DNA from: Porticoccaceae bacterium
Lineage (GTDB): Bacteria > Pseudomonadota > Gammaproteobacteria > Pseudomonadales > Porticoccaceae
Length of the DNA stretch: 7,596 nucleotides
Direction: 5' to 3'
Assembly (NCBI GenBank): GCA_017858295.1
Contig: JAFMBU010000076.1
Span: forward strand, 1-7,596
A program made the position numbers and the translations under genes. Numbering within the stretch: the stretch's first letter is position 1; each line of letters opens with the position of its first letter. This document shows, piece after piece, positions 1 through 7,156 of this stretch. The notes beneath the pieces are model-generated. The model was not told the DNA's origin and did no database searches. It worked only from the letters and a program-made list of their open reading frames with translations.

Positions 1-2915
1 GACTCCGCGCCTGTCTCAGGAGTGCCGAGGTTGGCGCTAGCATCAGGTCTTTGTGGCGGCTGAAATTGTCCATCCAAACGACGGATATGGCGCAGGCTTG
101 GCACTTCTATAGGCTCATCACTTGAGCCTTTGCTGGCACTCTTGCTGGCACTCTCTTTGACCTTATAGATGCCCTGATCCAGACCCTCTTCGATACTGCT
201 CCAGATCGGCGTCAGCAATGTAGTTTTGCCCGTAGGCTGCCAGGCGCCACTTTTAAGTTGCTTAACTGTGCCGCACAAATACAGCCGGCGCACCGCTCGG
301 GTCGCAGCAACATAGAGCACCCTAGTGCTCTCAAGGCGGGTTTTAAGACTGTCTTCACGCTTTAGATAGCTGTAGACGCTGTCATCCTCCTCGTCGTGAG
401 CACCTAGGGGCGCCATAATCAGCGACGAATCGCTGTGCTCATCTATATGCTGCTGCCAGCGCAGAAGTTGTTTTTTATCGGATCCTGAGCCGCGACTGAG
501 ACCGGGCAAAATGACATGATCAAACTCCAGGCCCTTGGCCTTGTGGATCGTCATAATTTGGATCACGGATTTGGCACTGCCGTCACTGCTCTCGGAACCG
601 CTATCATCGGGGGAAGGCGCTGCATAGAGCTTATCCACGGCGAGCTGAAAACTGTTCCAATCGGTGAGAGTAGCGCCGGTCTGCCAGTTCTCCAGAAGAT
701 CTAAATAGCTGCGAGCATCGCTAAGATCGGCACTGTCTTGAAGCGTGGCCGGACCACCCAAATCGATCCACAGCTGTTCGACTGTAGCGCGCAAATTAGT
801 GCGGCCACGATTGTTCCAGGCGGCTTGCAAAAGTGGAACTATACGCTGCAGAGCTTGCTGGCCATGTCGAGTAAGAGGAAGGCTAGACGTTTGACTAGAG
901 GGATGACTAAAGGAGTCTTCAAGCAAGCTAATCAGCGGGGCCAATATGGCATTACTTTGTTGATAGCGATTTTCGCTATGGTTTTCAACGCTATTGGCCA
1001 CAGCTAATAAATCCCCCAGGCTGAGTCCGCAAAACGGCGCTCGTAAAACCGCTAACCAGGCAATTTTATCTGCCGGAGAGAGCAGGGCGCGGGTTAACGA
1101 AAGCAGATCAATCACCGGCATGCGGCTTGCGAGCGGTGTTATATCGATAGCCTGCCAGTAGAGTTTGGCCTCACGCAGCGCCGGAATAATGCTGCGCAGA
1201 TGACCGCGCCCGCGCACCAGTATGGCAATCGACTCCTCGGGACTGTGATCGCGCAAATCACTGCAGAGTGTGGCTATATAGCTCGCTTCATCGCGCTTGT
1301 GGTCGTCCCCAGCAAAGCCTTGAAAGCTGACAGACTGTCCCTTATCTGCAGCTTTTACTGCCACCGATGGTGAATAGGGTATAGCCCCGCGACTGATATC
1401 GGCACGCGCTGGGAAAGCCGCGGTAAAGGCACTGTTAACCCATTGAATAATGCCTTCCTGAGAGCGAAAGTTAGAGCTTAGTGTTAAAGGTGTGCATTGC
1501 ACTGGGCCAACCGGATGGCGCTGGGCATTGAGAAATAGCCCAACATTGGCATTGCGAAAACCGTAAAGAGATTGCATGGCATCACCAACCAAAAACAGCG
1601 TGCGGCCATCGTCCGGTTGCCAGCCACCAATTAGCTGTTCGAGCAATTTGATCTGTGCCGCTGAAGTGTCCTGAAACTCATCTACTAGTATATGCCGCAA
1701 CTGATAGTCGAGACGCAGGGTGATATCGGAGACCACCCCATCCTCGGCTTCAGGTTCCAGAGCATTTAACGCCGCCAGGGTAATGGCGGGGTAATCACAC
1801 TGGCCCTGCTGTTGAAAAATGACATCCAGTTGTGCGGCCAATAGGGGCAGTAAAAATCCCAGTGCATCGAGTATTCTCTGCTGAGATTGATCAATCTCGG
1901 CGTCTGGAAGGTACATCACATTGGCAATAATTTCATTTAGTTCAGGGCGCTCGCGACACCAGTCCAGGAGCACCATAAGCCGTGCTTTGATCTCTTTTTG
2001 ATCACTGGGGAATCCCTGCTTAACAGTGATGGTTTTACGCGGTTCATTGCTCTTGGTTACTAACAGACCGAGGATCAGCTTCCACTGAGAGACGCCTTCA
2101 AGCCCGACCTCCGGAAGCTCGGTAAAGCTACCCAGTTCGCTGAGGGCAAGATTATCTTTGGGGGCAATATGCTGTGCGGCAAAATCGACCAGCTCGATAA
2201 ACTCACCGGCGATAGGCATTAGCGCTTCATCTAACTGCAACAAATTATCAGCCACCACCTGTTCTATAACCTGCTGGAAATATTGGCTGTTTTTGCCGGC
2301 ATCATAAATTAGTGGCAGCCATTGCTCGCGCTTGCCCAGTAACTCCGAGAGCAGGGTTTCACAGCGCGCCATATCATTGCCGGTGTGAGCTAATAGCACG
2401 GCCAATTGTTCAGCAACAGGACCAGCTTCTTCAATTTTATCCAGCAGCGCCCGGGCGGCACTTTGGTAGTGAATCTGCGGTTGCTCACTGGGCTCTGGGA
2501 TAGGGCCAAACTTGGTTTCAAGGGCAAACTGACTGGCAATATAGCGGCAGAAACCATCGATGGTTTGAATCCGCAGACGGCCGGGCATATCCAGAAGGTT
2601 CCAGCCCAACTGTCTGTTGCGCTCAACCGCCGCGGCAGCCAGATCCCAGGTTTGTGCTTGATACTCATCAAGCGGTCGCGGCGTGTAGGCAGCCTGGCGC
2701 AGAGCACTGTGAATACGGCTGGCCATTTCGCGAGCCGCCTTGCGGGTAAAGGTGATGCTGAGAATTTCCTCAGGATTGTCCACGGTGCAGAGCAAGCGCA
2801 GAACCCGCTGGGTAATGAGTCCGGTTTTTCCTGAACCTGCCGGGGCAGAGACAATAAAGCTCTGTGAGGCATCTAGTGCCTGACGGCGCTGTTGTAGATC
2901 GGCAATCTCAGTCAT
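1..2915 (-). CDS. AddA/RecB-like UvrD-family DNA helicase, C-terminus outside window
   Basis: Superfamily 1A ATP-dependent 3'-5' DNA helicase, presumed motor subunit of a double-strand-break resection enzyme. I translated 971 uninterrupted codons, with no stop before the window edge. All UvrD motifs are intact: Walker A SAPAGSGKT (23-31), Ia ITFTRKAAREM (54-64), Ic RIQTIDGFC (115-123), Walker B LVDEFQDTS (410-418), III LFLVGDAMQSLYGFR (440-454), IV LSSNFRSQEG (479-488), V IMTIHKAKGLEFD (787-799) and VI ESTRVLYVAATRA (862-874). The long gap between Ic and II matches AddA/RecB proteins rather than UvrD itself. The start ATG overlaps the stop of the upstream AddB-like gene (TAATG) and has AGGAG 10 bases upstream. 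Whether a C-terminal nuclease domain follows, as in true AddA, cannot be seen; the family usually runs well past 1,000 residues. The helicase call is very secure; the exact subfamily is less so. Confidence 0.95.
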   Translation of the reverse strand, partial: MTEIADLQQRRQALDASQSFIVSAPAGSGKTGLITQRVLRLLCTVDNPEEILSITFTRKAAREMASRIHSALRQAAYTPRPLDEYQAQTWDLAAAAVERNRQLGWNLLDMPGRLRIQTIDGFCRYIASQFALETKFGPIPEPSEQPQIHYQSAARALLDKIEEAGPVAEQLAVLLAHTGNDMARCETLLSELLGKREQWLPLIYDAGKNSQYFQQVIEQVVADNLLQLDEALMPIAGEFIELVDFAAQHIAPKDNLALSELGSFTELPEVGLEGVSQWKLILGLLVTKSNEPRKTITVKQGFPSDQKEIKARLMVLLDWCRERPELNEIIANVMYLPDAEIDQSQQRILDALGFLLPLLAAQLDVIFQQQGQCDYPAITLAALNALEPEAEDGVVSDITLRLDYQLRHILVDEFQDTSAAQIKLLEQLIGGWQPDDGRTLFLVGDAMQSLYGFRNANVGLFLNAQRHPVGPVQCTPLTLSSNFRSQEGIIQWVNSAFTAAFPARADISRGAIPYSPSVAVKAADKGQSVSFQGFAGDDHKRDEASYIATLCSDLRDHSPEESIAILVRGRGHLRSIIPALREAKLYWQAIDITPLASRMPVIDLLSLTRALLSPADKIAWLAVLRAPFCGLSLGDLLAVANSVENHSENRYQQSNAILAPLISLLEDSFSHPSSQTSSLPLTRHGQQALQRIVPLLQAAWNNRGRTNLRATVEQLWIDLGGPATLQDSADLSDARSYLDLLENWQTGATLTDWNSFQLAVDKLYAAPSPDDSGSESSDGSAKSVIQIMTIHKAKGLEFDHVILPGLSRGSGSDKKQLLRWQQHIDEHSDSSLIMAPLGAHDEEDDSVYSYLKREDSLKTRLESTRVLYVAATRAVRRLYLCGTVKQLKSGAWQPTGKTTLLTPIWSSIEEGLDQGIYKVKESASKSASKGSSDEPIEVPSLRHIRRLDGQFQPPQRPDASANLGTPETGAE
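129..152 (-). repeat. 12-bp tandem duplication encoding SASK-SASK in the helicase
   Basis: Two adjacent 12-base units match at 11 of 12 positions; the single difference is AAG versus AAA, both lysine. They encode residues 922-929 of the helicase as SASKSASK, in a Ser/Lys-rich stretch after motif VI. This looks like a small in-frame slippage duplication in a flexible linker. Confidence 0.8.
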
Positions 2916-5692
2916 TAGCTGATCTCTCCTGTAGCTGCCAAACTACTAAAAGACCCGGCCACTTCGGCATTGATATCCGCTTCCTCTGACCAGCGATTTA
3001 ACGGCAGCAGATAATCCTGATAGCCAAACTGAGTCTGGTCATAGACTTCGACACTGGCATGGCCGCGCACAAACTCATCGGCGAGACGATTCAACGCACT
3101 CTGCCAGGCGTCAATCTGCTCTGCCCACTGCTGGGAGAGATCCATATCACCAGTGACTTTTTCACTGGCTAAAAACTTGCTGTCGGTGCTGCCGACAAAT
3201 TTAATTTTGCCGCCTTTTATTTGGGCAAAGGCACAGCCATTTGCCCGGGGATTACTGGCTAGTACATAGAGGGGTAACTGGGGATCCACAGGTCGCGCGC
3301 CACTCCAGCTGGACTCTTTCACCGCGCCAGATTTGTAGTCAATAATCAGAAGTTTATCGCCAATTTTATCGACGCGATCGAGTCGTAAATTAATGTCTAA
3401 ATCACCAAACTGCACTCGACTTTTACTTTCCAACGCCACCACCTCAAAGGGCGGCCGCAACTTTTCCTCTTCCAGCCACTGCGCCAGGAGCTTTTCCAAG
3501 CGCTGTTGTTCGAGGCCGCGAAAACGATCGCCACGGAGGATTGTATGCTTGGGCGCCCATTCGGTGAGTGTCTCCTCAATGGTGGCGGCCAGCTGCTGTT
3601 GTAACTGCCTATCCGTCAGACCCTGCAATGTAGCGGAGCTTTTCCAGATACCCCAGAGGCGGAAAAGGATTTCATGGAGCAGTGAACCGCGATCCATAGC
3701 TGAGAGACCCTGAGTGGGTTCCTCTAGAGGCTCAGCCTTTAGTCTATGGGTAACAAAAGCATTAAACGGACAGATCGATTGATTTTTTAACAGATTGCTA
3801 CCACCGCGAATGGTTTCCAATTTAGGATTATAGGGCGGTGCTTGATCGGCCAATAGCTGGCATTGATAGGTTTGGTAGAGCCAAGGCGGATGAGCCTGTG
3901 GGTATTCGACTAATGGCTCTTTATTGCCTTGATGCTCTTGATAGAGGGCAATATCCGTAATCAGCGGGCTCGGGTCGAGCTGCTCTTCGCCACGTATTTT
4001 TGGGTAGCTAACAATCAATCGACCACTATTGTTTTTGTAGCCCTGTAGTAATTTATGGGCAATCTCTAACTCCCGCTCTGGCAAGCTGTGGGGCATTTTA
4101 TGTTGGCGTTGAAACTCTGCCGGCAGCAGCTGGTTAATCGCCACCGAGGCGGGAAAATTTTGGCTGTGCATATCAACAATCCACAGCTGATCAAAGCGCA
4201 GTCCCGAGGCCTCTAACAGGCCCAGTATTTGCAGTGGTGCATCGGCGGTCTGAGGATGGAAGACAGAATCTTGAGCCAGCTGTTGCAGGTGTTTAAAAGC
4301 GGTGGAGAGCCCCACTTCAATCCCTAGGTTATCCAGGCCGTTAAACTGTTCCAGCAGTCGATTCCAATGTTGGCGCTGCTGATATTCAAGGCTATTAACT
4401 GTGCGTTTACCAGGCCAACCGAGGTCCGCAAGGTAGCTGGCAAAGAAATCACCCCAGGCAGCAAAGCTCTGCTGGCTATTAATCTGGCGGCGCTCGTAGT
4501 CGCGCAGGTTTCTCAATGTGTTGAGAACTTTTGACTCACCCGCGTGGTTATCAATTTCCGCCTCAAGGTTGTCAGTGTTCTGATCCTTTGGAGTAACTGC
4601 AGTAATAAATTGACTGAGACTAAAGTCAAAGCGATTGCGTTTGCGCAATAGTATTTCGCTATCAGCGCGAAAGGCCAGAGGTAACTGATCAAATGCGGAG
4701 TAGGGGGAATACAGCAGATGCAACCATTCACTGAGGGGGCGCTTATCTTTTAATAGGCCAATCATCAGCAGGGCGCTGTTAACCATGGGCGTGTCGCGCA
4801 GAGCAGTACCAGCTGAGATATTGGCAATGACTTCTGTGCCCTCTCTAAATTCTGTGTCCGCGCTAGGCAAATTATTATCGACACTATTAAGCGCCTCATT
4901 GACCACCCGCGCCACGCGCTGCAGTGAACTATTGAGTTCTGGCACCACAATACCTATGCGCTGCTGGGGATTGGCTTTTAACTGCTGCGCCGCCCAGCTG
5001 GCCGCCAAGCGCAACTCTTGCTGCGAATCCTCAGCCTCAATACGCAGTACCTGCCCCTGAGTATTGGCCGGATCTAGGCTGACAACCTGATTGCTGGCGC
5101 TGGCAATAAGTGTGGCTTGCAGAGGCGGTGTGGATTGAAACCCATAAACCACAATCTCCGGTTCTAATTCCAGGGCACCCTGTTCGAAGCCCTGCTTAAC
5201 CAGCTGCCAGCTACGCTGAATAGTGAGTAGTTTATTGCGCCGCAGCAGCTCATCGAAGCGACCGCACCAGCGTTTAAAATACTCTACCGAGGGATTCTCG
5301 CCGGGCACCTGAACGGCGCTCAGGTTCCAGTTCTCCAATGTCTTTAAGGTATCACCAGCCAGTTTGACAAAGTTAGCGGGCTGCTCGAGACCATCGTCGG
5401 CAATGGCCCGCTCCCAGTAGTAGCGGCTCTGCTGAGTACCGACTATAGCTAGGCCACGAACCAGTTGATGATTTTGGTCCTGAAGTTCATCCCAGCAGGC
5501 TCTTAGCCAGTGATCCACTGAATAGACCCTGGGTTGTTTCCAAGCGCTACAGGTCTGCGTTGAATTTTGGCTGATCTGCTCGCCCCAGGCTTGAATAATT
5601 TTTGCCGCCAGGCGTTGGTTCGGGGTGAGGATTAAACAGTCCCGGTCAATGGCGTCACGGAAGAGGCTGATATCTATAAGTGCTGGCAGCAT
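2915..5692 (-). CDS. AddB-like PD-(D/E)XK nuclease, probable DNA repair protein (TIGR03623-like)
   Basis: 925-residue protein resembling the family of roughly 900-residue AddB-related probable DNA repair proteins. It probably partners the downstream helicase in cytoplasmic DNA-end resection. The N-terminus has the helicase-like opening LILTPNQRLAAKI (20-32), but the Walker A Gly-Lys-Thr is absent, so it is not expected to hydrolyse ATP. A degenerate helicase body follows, with landmarks LLEASGLRFDQLWI (492-505) and LPERELEIAHKLL (537-549). The C-terminal nuclease domain is intact: RGSLLHE (668-674, His673), LDRVD (771-775, Asp772), IIDYKSG (783-789, Asp785 and Lys787) and QLPLY (805-809). Cys641 in the SICPF motif is present, but no cysteine cluster follows the catalytic core. 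The ATG at 5692 has no strong Shine-Dalgarno sequence; the frame stays open a little upstream without another ATG. The function of this family is inferred, not proven. Confidence 0.9.
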   Translation of the reverse strand: MLPALIDISLFRDAIDRDCLILTPNQRLAAKIIQAWGEQISQNSTQTCSAWKQPRVYSVDHWLRACWDELQDQNHQLVRGLAIVGTQQSRYYWERAIADDGLEQPANFVKLAGDTLKTLENWNLSAVQVPGENPSVEYFKRWCGRFDELLRRNKLLTIQRSWQLVKQGFEQGALELEPEIVVYGFQSTPPLQATLIASASNQVVSLDPANTQGQVLRIEAEDSQQELRLAASWAAQQLKANPQQRIGIVVPELNSSLQRVARVVNEALNSVDNNLPSADTEFREGTEVIANISAGTALRDTPMVNSALLMIGLLKDKRPLSEWLHLLYSPYSAFDQLPLAFRADSEILLRKRNRFDFSLSQFITAVTPKDQNTDNLEAEIDNHAGESKVLNTLRNLRDYERRQINSQQSFAAWGDFFASYLADLGWPGKRTVNSLEYQQRQHWNRLLEQFNGLDNLGIEVGLSTAFKHLQQLAQDSVFHPQTADAPLQILGLLEASGLRFDQLWIVDMHSQNFPASVAINQLLPAEFQRQHKMPHSLPERELEIAHKLLQGYKNNSGRLIVSYPKIRGEEQLDPSPLITDIALYQEHQGNKEPLVEYPQAHPPWLYQTYQCQLLADQAPPYNPKLETIRGGSNLLKNQSICPFNAFVTHRLKAEPLEEPTQGLSAMDRGSLLHEILFRLWGIWKSSATLQGLTDRQLQQQLAATIEETLTEWAPKHTILRGDRFRGLEQQRLEKLLAQWLEEEKLRPPFEVVALESKSRVQFGDLDINLRLDRVDKIGDKLLIIDYKSGAVKESSWSGARPVDPQLPLYVLASNPRANGCAFAQIKGGKIKFVGSTDSKFLASEKVTGDMDLSQQWAEQIDAWQSALNRLADEFVRGHASVEVYDQTQFGYQDYLLPLNRWSEEADINAEVAGSFSSLAATGEIS
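2926..2930 (-). promoter_or_regulatory. Ribosome binding site for the helicase gene
   Basis: AGGAG on the minus strand lies inside the last codons of the AddB-like gene, 10 bases before the helicase ATG at 2915. Together with the TAATG overlap it fixes that start and suggests reinitiation or coupled translation. Confidence 0.75.
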
Positions 5693-5723
5693 GGCTAATG
5701 GGGATTTCCGTGAGTGAGTGTTT

Positions 5724-5753
5724 TTTAAATGCCGTCTCTAGGGACTCTATAAT
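5724..5753 (+). promoter_or_regulatory. Sigma70-type promoter for rmuC
   Basis: A perfect -10 box TATAAT at 5748-5753 is preceded by a -35-like TTTAAA at 5724-5729 (4 of 6 consensus bases) with an 18-base spacer. Transcription would start near 5760, giving a leader of about 39 bases before the rmuC ATG. The strong -10 and weaker -35 are compatible with moderate or regulated expression. Confidence 0.6.
5734..5745. promoter_or_regulatory. Candidate operator: near-palindrome in the promoter spacer
   Basis: GTCTCTAGGGAC is symmetric at 10 of 12 positions around a central CTAG, and lies entirely between the -35 and -10 boxes of the rmuC promoter. A repressor bound there would block RNA polymerase. 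No regulator is identified, and a short palindrome can occur by chance. Confidence 0.25.
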
Positions 5754-5798
5754 CGCAAAACAGCGGTGTAATTGACAGGGGACTGATACAATAAGGCC

Positions 5799-7151
5799 AT
5801 GCAATTATCTATTAATATTATTTCGGTTTTTTGGGGCCTCGGAGGAGTCATTCTCGGCGGCGTTTTAGTCTTGGCGATTCTTCGTGGCAAGACTGCGCGA
5901 CTCCAGAGCGAGCAGCTTCAGGCTCAACAGCAGCTCGACCAAGTAAGGGTCGAACAACAGCAACTTGAGGAGGTGCGCAGAGATTTGCTGACAGTTAACA
6001 GCGCCCTCGAGCAGAAGTTGCTCAGTCAGCAGACTCACTATCAAGAACAGATCGCACTCTTGGCCGATGCTAAGAAGACCCTGAGCAGCGAGTTTGAAAA
6101 TCTCGCCAATCGTATCTTCGACGAAAAGCAGACTAAGTTCTCCCTGCAGAGCAAAGAGGCCCTGGAAGTAACACTCAGCCCACTGCGCCGCGATATAGGT
6201 GACTTCCGCAAGCAGGTTGAAACTGCCTATGATAAAGAGAATGCCGAGCGCAATAAGCTGGTGGGGCAAATTAGCGAACTGCAAAAGCAAACCATGCAGG
6301 TCTCAGCGGATGCCGTTTCACTGGCCACTGCGCTGCGCGGAGACAATAAGGCTCAGGGCAACTGGGGCGAGTTTATTCTGGAGAAATTGCTGGAGGATTC
6401 TGGCCTCACCAATGGCCGTGAGTACAGCACTCAGGTGGCCTTAAAAGATGAAATCGGCAAGCGCCGCAACCCAGATGTAATAGTCCATCTTCCCGAAGGC
6501 CGGGATATTGTTATCGATGCCAAAGTCAGTCTGGTGGATTACGAACGCTACTTTCACGCGGAAGACGAGGAGTCGAAAAAGCTCTGTCTGCGCCAGCACC
6601 TAAGCTCACTGCGCGCCCATATCAAAGGCCTGAGCAGCAAGGATTATGAAAACCTCGAGGGCGTCAACAGCCTCGATTTTGTATTGATCTTTGTGCCTAT
6701 AGAATCAGCCTTTATGCTGGCTCTGGACCATGACCCGGAAATGATGCGCGACGCCTATGACCGCGGCATTATTTTGGTCAGCCCGAGCACATTGATGGTT
6801 ACCCTGCGGACGATTAAAAATCTCTGGCGCTATGCAGACCAAAGTCGCAATGCTCAGTTAATCGCTGACAAGGCCGGCGGCCTCTATGATCAGTTTGTAC
6901 TCTATATCGAATCTCTCGATGAAGTGGGCAAGCATATCGAAAAGAGTCAGGAGGCTTGGGATACAGCACATAAGCGTCTATCAAGTGGTCGAGGTAATCT
7001 TATTCGCCGTACACAAGAGCTGAAGAAACTCGGCGCCAAGGCGAAAAAGAGTCTGCCTGAGAATATGCTCGACGATGACCCGCTGTTGCCATTGGTTGGA
7101 ACCAACCTGGATAGCAGGTTAGAGAGCGATAATACTGACGAGAAGGAATAA
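5799..7151 (+). CDS. rmuC: DNA recombination protein RmuC
   Basis: 450 residues, close to the usual family length. E. coli RmuC limits recombination at short inverted repeats and is predicted to have a restriction-endonuclease-like fold. Residues about 8-28 form a single hydrophobic N-terminal segment followed by Arg/Lys, suggesting a membrane anchor with the rest in the cytoplasm. Residues about 32-170 are Gln/Glu/Leu-rich and look like long coiled coil. The RmuC domain spans about 170-420, with the signature GNWGEFILEKLLE (187-199) and a PD-(D/E)XK-like core: NPDVIVH (224-230, Asp226) and VIDAKVSL (238-245, Asp240 and Lys242). LIFVPIESAF (296-305) and NLWRYADQSRNA (341-352) are also typical. 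The C-terminal 30 residues are acidic and likely disordered. A TGA at 5784-5786 rules out an upstream start. The Shine-Dalgarno is weak (TAAGG only 2 bases before ATG). It is divergent from the AddB-like gene and leads the DUF2489 gene. Confidence 0.96.
   Translation: MQLSINIISVFWGLGGVILGGVLVLAILRGKTARLQSEQLQAQQQLDQVRVEQQQLEEVRRDLLTVNSALEQKLLSQQTHYQEQIALLADAKKTLSSEFENLANRIFDEKQTKFSLQSKEALEVTLSPLRRDIGDFRKQVETAYDKENAERNKLVGQISELQKQTMQVSADAVSLATALRGDNKAQGNWGEFILEKLLEDSGLTNGREYSTQVALKDEIGKRRNPDVIVHLPEGRDIVIDAKVSLVDYERYFHAEDEESKKLCLRQHLSSLRAHIKGLSSKDYENLEGVNSLDFVLIFVPIESAFMLALDHDPEMMRDAYDRGIILVSPSTLMVTLRTIKNLWRYADQSRNAQLIADKAGGLYDQFVLYIESLDEVGKHIEKSQEAWDTAHKRLSSGRGNLIRRTQELKKLGAKAKKSLPENMLDDDPLLPLVGTNLDSRLESDNTDEKE
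7143..7147 (+). promoter_or_regulatory. Ribosome binding site for the DUF2489 gene
   Basis: AAGGA overlaps the last codons of rmuC and sits 9 bases before the ATG at 7157, favouring this start over the second in-frame ATG at 7172. Confidence 0.7.
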
Positions 7152-7156
7152 ACTGT

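Larger units (their letters stand above)
5693..5798. promoter_or_regulatory. Divergent intergenic region
   Basis: 106 bases separate the leftward AddB-like gene from rightward rmuC, so both transcription units must start in or near here. The rightward promoter is clear (5724-5753). I could not identify a leftward promoter with both boxes well matched. The AT-rich TTTAAA run and the TATAAT box are partly self-complementary, so they could also serve the other strand. No canonical LexA box (CTGT-N8-ACAG) is visible, so there is no direct sign of SOS control. Confidence 0.7.

Noticed and set aside
2406..2834. 142-codon plus-strand open frame antisense to the helicase
   Set aside because: Shadow of the real gene on the opposite strand, with no recognisable domain and no convincing ribosome binding site.
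2390..2872. 160-codon minus-strand open frame inside the helicase gene
   Set aside because: It lies in another frame of the helicase region encoding motifs I to Ic; the real frame carries all conserved motifs and this one resembles no protein family.
5772..5777. Perfect TTGACA as a -35 box for rmuC
   Set aside because: A -10 box at 16-18 bases would fall at or over the rmuC start codon, and no TATAAT-like sequence is there.
5693..5798. LexA/SOS box in the divergent region
   Set aside because: ACAG and CTGT elements occur, but none is arranged as CTGT-N8-ACAG.
5865..6290. 141-codon minus-strand open frame, Leu-rich, antisense to rmuC
   Set aside because: The leucine richness is explained by antisense reading of the Gln/Glu/Lys-rich coiled coil of RmuC.
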